This document shows positions 24,906-34,247 of a stretch of 46,543 nt of DNA, piece after piece. The position numbers and the translations under genes are program-made. Origin of the DNA: Oscillospiraceae bacterium. GTDB lineage: Bacteria > Bacillota > Clostridia > Oscillospirales > CAG-272. The notes beneath the pieces were generated by a model that was not told the origin of the DNA, searched no databases, and saw only the letters and a list, made by a program, of their open reading frames with translations. How positions within the stretch are numbered: position 1 is the first letter of the stretch; each line of letters begins with the position of its first letter. The stretch is taken from assembly GCA_015063905.1 (NCBI GenBank), contig SVTF01000016.1, forward strand, positions 1 through 46,543, written 5' to 3'.

Positions 24906-26945
24906 ATGCCCCAGGATAACATGGACAAGGACGTAAAAAAGGCTTCTGCCCAAAAATACGATGACCGAAGCATTCGTGCCCTCAAGGGCGCGGACCGCGT
25001 GCGCAAGCGCCCTGCCGTTATATTCGGATCAGACGGACTTGAGGGCTGTCAGCACTCCTATTTTGAAATACTTTCCAACTCCGTGGACGAAGCAAGAGAA
25101 GGTCACGGAAACGAAATACTTACTATTCTTTACAAGGACCATTCCATAACAGTTGACGACCACGGACGCGGTGTTCCCTTGGGATTCAACAAAAAGGAGG
25201 ATCGCTGGAACTGGGATCTCATTTACTGCGAGATGTATGCGGGCGGTAAATACGATAACAACCAGGAGGCTTCATCCTACGAATACTCGCTCGGAACAAA
25301 CGGTCTCGGCGCCTGCGCTACGCAGTATAGCTCCGAATTTATGGACGTTTATTCCTATGACGGCAAGATGGAGCGCCACATCGCTTTCAAAAAAGGCGCG
25401 CCCGTTACGGGTGTACTTGAGGAGCGCGAGCTTGAGCGACGCGAAAAGCGTACGGGTACGGTCATCCATTGGAAGCCCGACAAGGACGTCTTCACCGACA
25501 TCAATATAACTCCCGAGTTCATTCGCGACGTATTGCACCGTCAATCCGTCGTAAATGCGGGTGTTTCCTTTGTTTTCAAATATCAGAACGATGACAAAAC
25601 CTTTACCGAGGAGCGTTTTCTCTACCCCAACGGCATCTCCGACTACATTGCCGAGACCGTTGGCGACACAGCAAAGACCGAGCCGGTGCTTTGGCATCTT
25701 GAAACTCAGGGACGTGACCGCGAGGATAAGCCCGAGTACAAGCTCAAGGCGGATTTCTCCTTCTGCACGTCTACCGCAGTCAACAAGATAGAATACTATC
25801 ATAACTCCAGCTACCTTGAATACGGAGGCTCGCCCGACCGCGCGGTAAAGAGCGCATTCACATTCGCTATCGATAAATATCTTAAAAATAACGGTAAGTA
25901 TAACAAGAGTGAAGCCAAGATCACCTTCCAGGACGTTGCCGACTGCCTCGTTTTTGTCTCCAACAGCTTCTCTACTATGACATCGTATGAGAACCAGACC
26001 AAAAAGGCGATAAACAACACCTTTATCTACGAGGCAATGAACGAATTTTTGCGTTACAACCTCGAGATATACTTTATCGAGCATCCCACAGAAGCCGAAA
26101 CGATAGCCAATCAGGTGCTTATCAACAAGCGCAGCCGCGAATCTGCCGAAACGCAGAGACTGAGCATAAAGAAAAAGCTTACGGGTACTATCGACATAGC
26201 AAACCGCGTTGAAAAATTCGTAAACTGCCGTTCTAAAGACCCCAACGTACGTGAGCTGTATATCGTGGAGGGCGACTCGGCTCTGACCTCCTGTAAGCTG
26301 GGACGTTCCGCGGAAATGCAGGCGATAATCCCCGTCAGAGGAAAAACACTCAACTGCCTTAAAGCAGATTATGACCGTATATTCAAGAGCGAAATAATTA
26401 CCGATCTGCTCCGAGTTATCGGATGCGGTGTTGAGCTTGATACCAAAAAGGTCAAAAGCGATATCCCTCCGTTTGACATCGATTCTCTGCGCTGGTCCAA
26501 AATAATCATCTGCACCGATGCGGATGAGGACGGATTCCAGATAAGAACTCTGCTTCTCACAATGTTCTACCGACTGCTCCCCTCCCTTTTGCGGGAGCAG
26601 AGAGTTTACATTGCGGAAACCCCTTTGTTTGAAATAACCGTTAAAGAAAAGGGCGCAGACAAGACCTATTTTGCTTACGACGAGTACGAAAAATCCGATA
26701 TTTTAAAGGAGCTTGGAAACAAAAAGTACTCTATCCAGCGCTCCAAGGGTCTTGGTGAAAACGAACCCGACATGATGTGGCAGACCACGATGAACCCCGC
26801 AACACGCCGTCTTATCGCGGTAACGCCAACCGATGCAAAGCGTACCGAGGAGATATTCGACACGCTTCTTGGCGACAATCTTCCCGCGCGCAAAGAGTTT
26901 ATCGCGGCGCACGGCAAGGAATATATGAAAGACTTGGACGTTTAA
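24906..26945 (+). CDS. Type IIA topoisomerase ATPase subunit, GyrB/ParE-like
   Basis: A 679-residue GHKL-ATPase and TOPRIM protein. The ATP site is ILSNSVDEA with DDHGRGVP and GTNGLGAC; the ATP-sensing lysine is in ENQTKKAINN. TOPRIM motifs are EGDSA (catalytic Glu455) and DADEDG (538-543). Canonical GyrB reads EGDSAGGSAK and DADVDGxHI, whereas this reads EGDSALTSCK and DADEDGFQI, so it is a divergent paralog and not the housekeeping gyrase. The usual adjacent A subunit is absent; the next gene is convergent and unrelated. It probably pairs with a GyrA/ParC-like subunit encoded elsewhere to make a topoisomerase IV-type enzyme. It has an AAAGGAT ribosome site and a terminator at 26956. Confidence 0.88.
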   Translation: MPQDNMDKDVKKASAQKYDDRSIRALKGADRVRKRPAVIFGSDGLEGCQHSYFEILSNSVDEAREGHGNEILTILYKDHSITVDDHGRGVPLGFNKKEDRWNWDLIYCEMYAGGKYDNNQEASSYEYSLGTNGLGACATQYSSEFMDVYSYDGKMERHIAFKKGAPVTGVLEERELERREKRTGTVIHWKPDKDVFTDINITPEFIRDVLHRQSVVNAGVSFVFKYQNDDKTFTEERFLYPNGISDYIAETVGDTAKTEPVLWHLETQGRDREDKPEYKLKADFSFCTSTAVNKIEYYHNSSYLEYGGSPDRAVKSAFTFAIDKYLKNNGKYNKSEAKITFQDVADCLVFVSNSFSTMTSYENQTKKAINNTFIYEAMNEFLRYNLEIYFIEHPTEAETIANQVLINKRSRESAETQRLSIKKKLTGTIDIANRVEKFVNCRSKDPNVRELYIVEGDSALTSCKLGRSAEMQAIIPVRGKTLNCLKADYDRIFKSEIITDLLRVIGCGVELDTKKVKSDIPPFDIDSLRWSKIIICTDADEDGFQIRTLLLTMFYRLLPSLLREQRVYIAETPLFEITVKEKGADKTYFAYDEYEKSDILKELGNKKYSIQRSKGLGENEPDMMWQTTMNPATRRLIAVTPTDAKRTEEIFDTLLGDNLPARKEFIAAHGKEYMKDLDV

Positions 26946-26955
26946 TGAAAAAATT

Positions 26956-26990
26956 ACCGCCGCAGGCTTGCCTGCGGCGGTGTTCTTTTA
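26956..26990. terminator. Bidirectional terminator
   Basis: ACCGCCGCAGG and its exact complement flank a four-base loop, with a T-rich right side and a run of A on the left (T on the minus strand). It separates two convergent genes. Confidence 0.85.
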
Positions 26991-28652
26991 TCAATAAGTT
27001 ACTAAAAGCTTATATTCCACAACTTTTCTTATGCCGGGAGTATTTTCAGCCTCCGTATATTTGACTTCTATATGCCAGCCAATGTCGATAAGGATAAAAT
27101 TCTCGTTTTCCGCAAGGTCAAAACGGTAGGTATATCCATCGTCACCCTTTATATAGATGACTGTGTCACCGTCGATCACGGTATCGCGAATGCTCTCGAC
27201 CGTAAACATAGCCTTCTTGTCATCTGCATCCTGCGATCCGTTATTTACAACGCCGTTCTGCGATAGAAGCTTTTTATAAGCTCTCATAGCCGACGCCTGC
27301 GTATCGCCCGTTGCAACGATGCTGTAATTCTCAACGTTTACGAGTGCGTAAAGCTCAACTATTCCACTCTGCGATTTAAGCACCATAATATAGGTCGCCT
27401 CGCCCGATACGTTGATGAGCGACGGGAAGCTTGCCTCGTAATTCTTTTCCTGGACCTCACCCTCCGCGGCGCTCATTGCGGAATACTCCTCCGCGCCAAC
27501 AACAGGATAGTATTTATACTCGCCCGTTCGAGCGTTTGTAATGATAAATCCAATATTGGATTCATCACTTGTTACAGAAGTAACACCGGTGTAATACCAA
27601 ACGTCATCCCCGATCACGATATATCCGTAATCCTCGGTGGTCTGCTTGCATCCCTTGTTTCCGATAAGACTGTTTATATAGCCTCCCGAAAGCATTCCGT
27701 GCCAATTATATTTTTGCTCGGCAAGATCGCCCGAGTATACGGCATCTACCCAAGACGGAACGTCCTTTACGTCATACAACTCACTCTCTCCCGTGCACGG
27801 ATCAAAAATGATGACCTCATTTACGTCCATAGCTCCAAATGGGAACACGTGAGGCTTTAGGCAAGATACGATGTAGTAGGGATTACCCTCTTCATCCACC
27901 TCAAAGCTGATAAAATCAAATATCTTGGTTGGATACTTAAAACGAAGCTTTCTTGTAAGATCCTCGCCAAAAAATGCGGAGTCAACGTATTTAAGCGGCT
28001 TATCAAGCTTGACGTATTCCGCATCGCTTGCTACGGGATCAACCATAACATAACCCGGGACACCGTTGCTGCGGTTGTTTAGCCACTTGAAAAAGTCAGC
28101 ATACTCAATATTCGCAACCTTTTTGGGCGTGCCGTGATAATTGATCTGCGTATATCTTTCGCCTATCTCGTACTGAGACACAACGTCGGAAAGCGGGCCA
28201 AGAGTTCTTTTTCCGATTTCCTGAGCGGATGCGCTGTCCATGAGAGCTATATTGGTGACCTCATTAGTCTCCTTGATATCCTCCTCAAAAACAGATTCCT
28301 TTACCGTTATGACGGAAGCATATGCGCGGGCATTGAATACCTCTGATGAAATAATGCCACCGATGAGTGCAAGCGCGATAGGCGTTGCAATAATAATGAG
28401 CGGTATTTTTCCGGCCTTAAATCCCACGCCTATTGAAATATTTATTTTTCCCTTGCGGGATCTAACACTGTTGTTTTGCTTTTCCTTTTTTGAAAACAAG
28501 AACGGAAAGCCATAGAAAAGCGCAACGCAGGAAAGATATATCCAAAATCCTACGTCATAGATGCTAATGGCAGGCAACGCTATATAAAACGACAAAGCGG
28601 TCAACACCGTACCCACCGTAACTGAAAGTATTATCTTTTTTGTCTTACTCAT
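26991..28652 (-). CDS. Large membrane protein of unknown function
   Basis: I do not recognise this family. The start at 28652 is chosen because GGAGGG lies five bases upstream; a longer frame would begin inside murC. The protein (553 residues) has two helices near the N-terminus (about 7-27, 35-52), a basic loop, a third helix (about 83-104), then a long Asp/Glu/Tyr-rich domain of about 440 residues without signature motifs, presumably outside the membrane. Repeated WYYTGVTSVTSDESNIG and FIITNARTGEYKYYP blocks look like beta-rich repeats. It begins 19 bases after murC and is co-transcribed with it. A wall-associated role is only suggested by that linkage. Confidence 0.7.
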   Translation of the reverse strand: MSKTKKIILSVTVGTVLTALSFYIALPAISIYDVGFWIYLSCVALFYGFPFLFSKKEKQNNSVRSRKGKINISIGVGFKAGKIPLIIIATPIALALIGGIISSEVFNARAYASVITVKESVFEEDIKETNEVTNIALMDSASAQEIGKRTLGPLSDVVSQYEIGERYTQINYHGTPKKVANIEYADFFKWLNNRSNGVPGYVMVDPVASDAEYVKLDKPLKYVDSAFFGEDLTRKLRFKYPTKIFDFISFEVDEEGNPYYIVSCLKPHVFPFGAMDVNEVIIFDPCTGESELYDVKDVPSWVDAVYSGDLAEQKYNWHGMLSGGYINSLIGNKGCKQTTEDYGYIVIGDDVWYYTGVTSVTSDESNIGFIITNARTGEYKYYPVVGAEEYSAMSAAEGEVQEKNYEASFPSLINVSGEATYIMVLKSQSGIVELYALVNVENYSIVATGDTQASAMRAYKKLLSQNGVVNNGSQDADDKKAMFTVESIRDTVIDGDTVIYIKGDDGYTYRFDLAENENFILIDIGWHIEVKYTEAENTPGIRKVVEYKLLVTY

Positions 28653-28671
28653 TTTTCCCTCCTGATTATTT

Positions 28672-30093
28672 TTAATCGAGTCCAAGCTTTGTAAAAAGCT
28701 TGAATATATCTCCCGCACCCATAACGACTATAATGTCGTCCTTTTGCGCGTCGTCCTTTAGCATCCGCGCGATTGCGTCAAAGCTATCTTTGTATTTTGC
28801 CTTATCTCCGATCTCTTGTGCCAACTTTTCGGATGATATACCGTAAATATTATTCTCTCTCGCCGCATATATATCGGCTAAAATAACCTTATCGGCACAT
28901 TCAAACGCCTCGGCAAATCTATCGGCAAATTCGGCCGTTCTACTGTACGTATGTGGTTGAAAAACACATATAAGCCTACCTGTGCAGGTGCTTTTTGCTC
29001 CCTTAAGGGTTGCGGATATCTCGGTTGGATGATGGCCGTAATCATCATACACCGCGGCTCCGGAAATCTCGCCCTTATATTCCATTCTTCTTTTTGCTCC
29101 CTTGAATGCCGAAAGGCCTCTTGCTATAGATTCCGCGCTGACACCGCACGTGTATGATGCAGCAGTCGCGGCAAGTGCGTTATATACGCTATGTATTCCC
29201 CTTGACGGCAGTGACACGTGAACAAAGAGCCTGTTTTTGTATAAAATATCAAACTCAATCGGGAGCTTATCAATTTCAACGTTTACCGCTCTGAAATCGC
29301 ATCCGTCGCTCAATCCAAAGCTTATCTTGGACGCGGTCACGTTTTTCGCGGCGCAAACGGTGTTCTCATCATCCGCGTTGTATATCACTGTGCCGCTATC
29401 ACCTACCAGCGAAGCATACTGTGCAAAAGAGCCGCAGATGTGCTCCATGCTTTTAAAATAGTCAACGTGCTCCATCTCAGCATTGAGCAGCACCGCAATG
29501 CTTGGATTGAAATCAAGAAAGCTATCCATATATTCGCACGCCTCGAAAATAAACTCATCGTGGTCTCCGAGATGGTATGCTCCGCCCATCGACACGTACT
29601 CTGCGCCCGAAACTATTGTGGGGTCTGTCTTTTCACCCCGCTCGGCACAACTAAGAAATATCTCGGCACACATAGAGGTACACGTGCTTTTGCCGTGCAT
29701 CCCGGCAATTCCGATGCGGTGCTTATATGACATCATAATATATCCAAGATAGTCCGCGCGCGATATACAGGGGATCCCCTCCCTTTGCGCTCTCAAATAC
29801 TCGGGATTATCCTCGGAAATTGCCACAGTGTACACAACCGCTCCGCAATTATCGCCAAGGTTTCTTTCATCGTGTCCGTAATACACTTTGATTCCCGTGC
29901 TCTCTAGTCTCGCGGTAAGCTTTGAGGGCGCTCGATCACTTCCCGCCGTTTCATAGCCCGCCTCACGTGTCAGAAGAGCCAAAGACGACATCATAATACC
30001 GCCCGCGCCGATAAAAAACACGCTTTTATTCTTGCAGCTCTCCATTATACTTGTTATTCTGTTATATCCAAAATGAGTATTGGGGGTAGACAC
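28672..30093 (-). CDS. murC: UDP-N-acetylmuramate:L-alanine ligase
   Basis: First Mur ligase, joining L-Ala to UDP-MurNAc in the cytoplasm with ATP. It is 473 residues long. FFIGAGGIMMSSLA (26-39) is the UDP-binding region, GMHGKST (131-137) the ATP P-loop, FEACEYMDSFLDFNPSIAVL and YDDYGHHPTEI (C-terminal domain) are MurC signatures. The GTG start has an AAGGAG site ten bases upstream; an internal ATG at codon 17 is possible. It is followed by a membrane protein gene and stands apart from murD although both are on this strand. Confidence 0.92.
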   Translation of the reverse strand: MSTPNTHFGYNRITSIMESCKNKSVFFIGAGGIMMSSLALLTREAGYETAGSDRAPSKLTARLESTGIKVYYGHDERNLGDNCGAVVYTVAISEDNPEYLRAQREGIPCISRADYLGYIMMSYKHRIGIAGMHGKSTCTSMCAEIFLSCAERGEKTDPTIVSGAEYVSMGGAYHLGDHDEFIFEACEYMDSFLDFNPSIAVLLNAEMEHVDYFKSMEHICGSFAQYASLVGDSGTVIYNADDENTVCAAKNVTASKISFGLSDGCDFRAVNVEIDKLPIEFDILYKNRLFVHVSLPSRGIHSVYNALAATAASYTCGVSAESIARGLSAFKGAKRRMEYKGEISGAAVYDDYGHHPTEISATLKGAKSTCTGRLICVFQPHTYSRTAEFADRFAEAFECADKVILADIYAARENNIYGISSEKLAQEIGDKAKYKDSFDAIARMLKDDAQKDDIIVVMGAGDIFKLFTKLGLD

Positions 30094-30219
30094 CTTAATT
30101 CAACTCCTTTTTACAAATAGCGACTTTACACATAATATATTCGAATATTCATTGTTATTCGACATAAAAATTAAGTTATTTTTTTACTCTCTTCACAAAA
30201 AAATCCAAATACATTTGAT

Positions 30220-30246
30220 TAGCCGTCACATTGGAAATGTATAATT
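30220..30246 (+). promoter_or_regulatory. Possible promoter of spoVG
   Basis: TATAAT at about 30240-30245 with TTGATT 19 bases upstream. Spacing is long, so it may need an activator or another sigma factor; in Bacillus spoVG uses sigma-H. The -10 match is the stronger half. Confidence 0.35.
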
Positions 30247-30329
30247 ATCTCGTAATGAGGTAACCCGGTACAAAAACGAGCTATCAACGCATAAATTAAA
30301 CTGATAATAAAATCAATGGAGGAAAGATC

Positions 30330-30623
30330 ATGCAGATCACAGATATCAAGGTCAGAAAAATCTTTGAAGAGGGACCTATGAAGGCAGTTGTGTCAGTAAC
30401 GTTCGACGGGCAACTTGCCGTTCATGACATTAAGGTCATCAACGCGCGCGACAAATTTTTCATCGTCATGCCCAGCAGAAAGAATCCGGATGACACTTAT
30501 CGCGACATAGTACATCCTATCAACGCTCAGTTCAGAAGAACGCTTGAGGACGCGGTGGTCGCCGCATATGAGGAAGCATTGCTCCACGCGGACGAATTGA
30601 CTGCGGAACCCATAGAATTCTGA
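30330..30623 (+). CDS. spoVG: SpoVG, sporulation-linked RNA/DNA-binding regulator
   Basis: A 97-residue protein matching SpoVG along its length: MQITDIKVRKI, a central VINARDKFFIVMPSRK, and RRTLEDAVVAAYEEAL at the C-terminus. SpoVG proteins bind nucleic acid and affect asymmetric septation, capsule and virulence genes in Firmicutes. In Bacillus it follows yabJ and purR; here it stands alone between murC and a phosphoesterase gene. A GGAGGAAAG ribosome site precedes the ATG, and a terminator follows. Confidence 0.95.
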   Translation: MQITDIKVRKIFEEGPMKAVVSVTFDGQLAVHDIKVINARDKFFIVMPSRKNPDDTYRDIVHPINAQFRRTLEDAVVAAYEEALLHADELTAEPIEF

Positions 30624-30642
30624 TAATATACCTTTATACTTC

Positions 30643-30678
30643 GGAATAAGGTCTTTAGCGAGGCTTTATTCCTTTTTT
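30643..30678 (+). terminator. Intrinsic terminator of spoVG
   Basis: GGAATAA and TTATTCC arms around a partly paired loop followed by six T. It ends at the stop codon of the convergent phosphoesterase gene. Confidence 0.75.
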
Positions 30679-31201
30679 ATCGGAGCGTTCCGTGTGACGC
30701 AAGCACCGCTCCCCGTCTATCGATCATGATGCTTCCAAACGAATACGGATACGAGCCTATACTTCCGGGATTCATCAGTATCATCGGCTTTTCAAGATAA
30801 ATACCGTAATCGTTTTGTTGGTTGACTGTCTTTTCAAAGGGCTCGTGTGTATGCCCGAAAAGCACTATGTCAGCGCAAAGCTCCTTGGCGCGCGAAATAA
30901 TGGGAGAAAGCGTGCTCTTTACTCCATAATTATGTCCGTGCGTAATAAACAGTCTTTTTGATCCGAGGCTTATCAGCTGCTCGTCGGGCGCATCCAAAAG
31001 ATATATTCCCATATAGTCACAGTTGCCACGAACACAAAACACGGGCACGTCAAGCTCCAATTGCTCCATATCACGCAATCCGTCACCCAAAAAAATAACG
31101 GCATCGGGTCGCTCTATCTGCCGTTCAAGCGCCGCCCTTATATTATCTATCTTGCCGTGAGAATCGGAAAAAACAAGAACATTCACTTTTTTTGCACCCA
31201 T
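30677..31201 (-). CDS. YfcE/MJ0936-type metallophosphoesterase
   Basis: A calcineurin-like phosphoesterase of 174 residues. The metal-site motifs run in order: FSDSHGK (DxH), FLGDGLRD (GD), RGNCD (GNxD), THGHNYG and FGHTH. NPGSIG near the C-terminus is typical of the YfcE/MJ0936 family, which hydrolyses phosphodiesters in vitro with unclear biological targets. It is cytosolic with no signal peptide, and convergent with spoVG. Confidence 0.9.
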   Translation of the reverse strand: MGAKKVNVLVFSDSHGKIDNIRAALERQIERPDAVIFLGDGLRDMEQLELDVPVFCVRGNCDYMGIYLLDAPDEQLISLGSKRLFITHGHNYGVKSTLSPIISRAKELCADIVLFGHTHEPFEKTVNQQNDYGIYLEKPMILMNPGSIGSYPYSFGSIMIDRRGAVLASHGTLR

Positions 31202-31285
31202 AATATATATTTGGCAAAATCGACCATATCATCATTATATCATTTTCACTCCTCTTTGTCCATAGCTTTTGACAAAAATATAATC

Positions 31286-31312
31286 ACACAAGCCTCCGCA
31301 CAACATAAAATA
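31286..31312 (+). promoter_or_regulatory. Candidate sigma-K-type promoter
   Basis: AC (31286-31287), a gap of 16, then CATAAAATA (31304-31312), matching AC-N16/17-CATANNNTA of Bacillus sigma-K. Initiation near 31319 would leave a leader of about 33 bases containing GAAAGGGA before the ATG at 31352. Confidence 0.4.
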
Positions 31313-31351
31313 TGAGTGAACCGCTAAATTTTCAAGAAAGGGATTTTACTT

Positions 31352-31579
31352 ATGACACTTGATAAAAATTCTATCGATATGCTATTAATGCTTGACGATG
31401 CTCACCTTGCTTTGATAATCAAAAAGCTTGCATCGGACGCAGGAATTCCAACCGACACGCTTCAGCTCGGAAAAAATGAGATCGCGGGAATACGCTCTGC
31501 TCTTTCTATGGCAACGGACGGTGATATATCAAGGGCGGCAGAGCTTCTTGAAAATTATAGAAAAGGCAAGCGGAGTTAA
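31352..31579 (+). CDS. Small protein of unknown function, possibly sporulation-linked
   Basis: A 75-residue mainly alpha-helical protein (DMLLMLDDAHLALIIKKLAS, IRSALSMATDGDISRAAELL) with no recognised family. A GAAAGGGA site precedes the ATG. It is the first of three genes spaced 3 and 11 bases apart that end at the terminator at 32613, beside a SPOCS/LysM spore-envelope gene. The candidate sigma-K promoter upstream and this setting suggest expression in the mother cell, which is inference. Confidence 0.7.
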   Translation: MTLDKNSIDMLLMLDDAHLALIIKKLASDAGIPTDTLQLGKNEIAGIRSALSMATDGDISRAAELLENYRKGKRS

Positions 31580-31582
31580 GCT

Positions 31583-32065
31583 ATGGAACTTCAGGATTAT
31601 TCCGTACCAAAGTCGGACACGAATGACCAGGACGCGCTTGTGTCGGAGCTTTTGAAGAAATTTGCCTCCAGAAACCAGACCCCTCCATCACAAGACATTC
31701 CAAAAGAGCAAGCAGCGTCAGGAGTTCCCTTTGGAGATACGCTATCAGCTCTGCTACAGAACAGAGACCTGATAACAAAGCTTCCGCAAATAATATCCGC
31801 CGCAAAGCCCATTCTTGATATTATGAGCAAGCAGGGCTCTCTTTTTTCCGCAACACCAACAGAATCCGCAAGCTCCGTTACCGATAGCTCTGTTCCCGCG
31901 GCGGCTATCCCCGCATATCCGGCGGCTTCCATAAAAGCAAGGAACGACTCTGACAGAGTAGCCCTGCTCTGTGCCATGAAGCCCTATCTCAGTCACGACA
32001 GACAAACTGCAATAGATTATATCATAAAGCTGAGCCGCCTTGGCGACATACTCAAAACGCTATAA
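31583..32065 (+). CDS. Unknown protein, middle gene of a three-gene unit
   Basis: A 160-residue soluble protein. The N-terminal part is Ser/Pro/Gln-rich and probably disordered; residues about 50-85 (LSALLQNRDLITKLPQIIS) and 124-160 (RVALLCAMKPYLSHDRQ, IIKLSRLGDILKTL) look helical. The C-terminal block resembles helix pairs used in small scaffold proteins, but no family is recognised. It starts three bases after the upstream gene. Confidence 0.7.
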   Translation: MELQDYSVPKSDTNDQDALVSELLKKFASRNQTPPSQDIPKEQAASGVPFGDTLSALLQNRDLITKLPQIISAAKPILDIMSKQGSLFSATPTESASSVTDSSVPAAAIPAYPAASIKARNDSDRVALLCAMKPYLSHDRQTAIDYIIKLSRLGDILKTL

Positions 32066-32076
32066 GGAGGTCTAGA

Positions 32077-32607
32077 ATGTACGTAAGACCATCATACAGG
32101 GACGCCTCGCGCATCAAGCTTCCCGACAATTACAGCGGCAACGCATTCTCAAACAACTCATACAGTGATATGCCGCCTCCCGCAAGGCAGACCCCTCGCC
32201 CACACAACACGGACAACTCAGCAGAACGTCCTAACTTAGATATACCTCCAAAAAGCTCGCCTCTTGCCGAGCAGCTCCGCAATTCTCAATACGTACCCAG
32301 CCCTTTGCCAAGTGTCGAATACGATACTTCTTCCCATTCCTCCACCCGCAACGACGAGTCCGCAGAAACAGATATTAAAGAACACAAAGCACACGCGGAA
32401 AACCGAAGCAAAGATGATTCTTCTATATTTTCATCTCTTATTCCCAAAGGCTTTTCCTCCAATAATTTTCCTTTTGGACACGGCATAGGCGGCGAAGAGC
32501 TGCTTATACTTGGAATGATGCTTTTAGTCTTTTTGTCAGGCTCCGACCGTGGTGAAGTAGACAGTGAATTTATTTTGCTGCTTGGACTTTTGCTTTTCGC
32601 GGGCTGA
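32077..32607 (+). CDS. Unknown protein with C-terminal hydrophobic segment
   Basis: A 176-residue protein with a long Ser/Pro/Asn-rich disordered region (about 1-135), then a Gly-rich stretch (FPFGHGIGGEELL) and two short hydrophobic segments at the C-terminus (LLILGMMLLVFLSG, FILLLGLLLFAG). The tail could be a membrane or coat-surface anchor. AGGAGG precedes the ATG. It ends the three-gene unit. No family is recognised. Confidence 0.7.
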   Translation: MYVRPSYRDASRIKLPDNYSGNAFSNNSYSDMPPPARQTPRPHNTDNSAERPNLDIPPKSSPLAEQLRNSQYVPSPLPSVEYDTSSHSSTRNDESAETDIKEHKAHAENRSKDDSSIFSSLIPKGFSSNNFPFGHGIGGEELLILGMMLLVFLSGSDRGEVDSEFILLLGLLLFAG

Positions 32608-32612
32608 TGATC

Positions 32613-32651
32613 AATATCGCCGCCGTGACGTATCACGGCGGCGATATTTTT
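32613..32651. terminator. Bidirectional intrinsic terminator
   Basis: A 16-bp perfect stem (AATATCGCCGCCGTGA and complement) around four bases, T-run on the right. It lies between two convergent units. Confidence 0.85.
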
Positions 32652-32670
32652 ATATATTTCACTTGGGACT

Positions 32671-34212
32671 TTATACCACAAGGTAGTTTATTCCTTCAAG
32701 GGAGTCTGTTGAGTCATAAGGATGCTCTTCGGATATATGGTTGATCTGGGACAGGGATGATACGGGCGCTCCGTAGCGCTTTGCTACGCTCCAAAGGCTA
32801 TCGTCCTTTGTCGGATAGCAAATCACGTATTCTCCGCGGCTTCTTTCTATCTTGTCGCCAAAGCTTACGCCGTCAAGCACATTTATGTCCTTCATCTCCA
32901 AAACGTTGCCCGCCAAGCCTATCTCCGCATCTATTCCTATTCTTTCGCCGTCTATTCGTGCTCTTGACGAAATAACGCAGGGGGTCACGGTGCTCATTGT
33001 CCGCTCACCGTTTTTGATTGCCGTATCCACGGAATACTTGAACGGGAGCTCGACGTCCGCGGACGAATACTCGTTATCCTTGTCAAGAAGCAAAGTAAAG
33101 CGCGCTTTGCCCGTTACCGTCATGCGTCCGTTATCATCATACGTAACGCTTTCCACCGTGGCTATTCCGGAGCAGTCCAATACCGAGCCTTCGGGAGATA
33201 TCGAGGTATCGGCAAGGCTTACGGAATCGCTCAACGTAAAGTTGGCATTAAGAACTGCGCTACTCCACGGCAAACGTATTGCTCTGTACTGACAGTCCGT
33301 CTTATATACCGTTGAATACACATCCTTTATATAGTTTACTCTTTCGGATTTATTGACCGTGGCGTCAATAAGCATACCGACGTCAATAAGTATCCTGTTG
33401 TCCTCCACGTCAAGACTCAGCTCACAAACTGTTGCCCTTGCGGTTGCCTGACATCTTCCCTGTGCTCCGTCTACCTGAAGTGTCTGTGAAAACGGCAGCT
33501 TTCTTTGCGTAGTATACGGCTGATCTCCGCCCTCACGCATCATCATAATTTTAAGATAGACGTCGCCTCTGCAGTTTACAGCTCCTTCATTACAGCTGAC
33601 CTCACTTATAAGTGCGCGGCCGTCAGCGCATATGACTCTTACCTCGCCGTCACGGCTATCAATTATCATCTCATCGGACAGTCTCAGCATTTCTCCCGCA
33701 GTAAAAAGCATTCTTGTGGAGTTTGTCATTCCACGCAACACTTCATTGTCGCCCTCATTGCCCTCAAAATCTCGACTTGTCGGGATGTCGCCGAATAAGC
33801 GCACCTGTGTTTTCAGGCGGCACTTTACGTTGAGCTTGCGCGGAGAGGTAACACGGCCGCTTATCATATCCGTTTGTACTTCAGCGTTTCCCGTCATATT
33901 GGAAAGCGACCATTCCGAGCCCCTCTCAATAGGCACGTCTATCTTGTACTCTCCCGTAAGAGGCGCGCAATATACCTCGTTGTCGCTACCCGTATAATAC
34001 ACGTAATAATCGATATTTCCCGCGAACTCCGCCTGACTGTCTCCTATATATTTCGATGGCGGAAGTACAGAGGCGCTTATCTTTAACAGTCTTTTTATCT
34101 CGGGCTGATAATCGGGGAGTATAAAGTCTCCCGAAAGCTCTGTGGTTACGGTTTTGTCGCTTATCGGTATCTGCGCGTACTCCTGTGCAAAGACCTTGCT
34201 ATAATCTTCCAT
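32671..34212 (-). CDS. SPOCS (DUF3794) and LysM protein, SipL-like spore-envelope morphogen
   Basis: A 513-residue protein. An N-terminal region (about 1-170) begins with FILPDYQPEIKRLLKISA, then a SPOCS/DUF3794-type repeat region (about 170-450, with several beta-rich repeats), then a LysM domain at 462-505 (YVICYPTKDDSLWSVAKRYG). This order matches SipL of Clostridioides difficile, which joins SpoIVA to form the basal layer of the spore coat in the mother cell. An AGGAGG-type site precedes the ATG, and a candidate sigma-E promoter lies at 34248-34277. Orthology to SipL is inferred from domain order. Confidence 0.85.
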   Translation of the reverse strand: MEDYSKVFAQEYAQIPISDKTVTTELSGDFILPDYQPEIKRLLKISASVLPPSKYIGDSQAEFAGNIDYYVYYTGSDNEVYCAPLTGEYKIDVPIERGSEWSLSNMTGNAEVQTDMISGRVTSPRKLNVKCRLKTQVRLFGDIPTSRDFEGNEGDNEVLRGMTNSTRMLFTAGEMLRLSDEMIIDSRDGEVRVICADGRALISEVSCNEGAVNCRGDVYLKIMMMREGGDQPYTTQRKLPFSQTLQVDGAQGRCQATARATVCELSLDVEDNRILIDVGMLIDATVNKSERVNYIKDVYSTVYKTDCQYRAIRLPWSSAVLNANFTLSDSVSLADTSISPEGSVLDCSGIATVESVTYDDNGRMTVTGKARFTLLLDKDNEYSSADVELPFKYSVDTAIKNGERTMSTVTPCVISSRARIDGERIGIDAEIGLAGNVLEMKDINVLDGVSFGDKIERSRGEYVICYPTKDDSLWSVAKRYGAPVSSLSQINHISEEHPYDSTDSLEGINYLVV

Positions 34213-34247
34213 TGCATATTCCTCCGATTTTGAATATTTTTCAGTAA

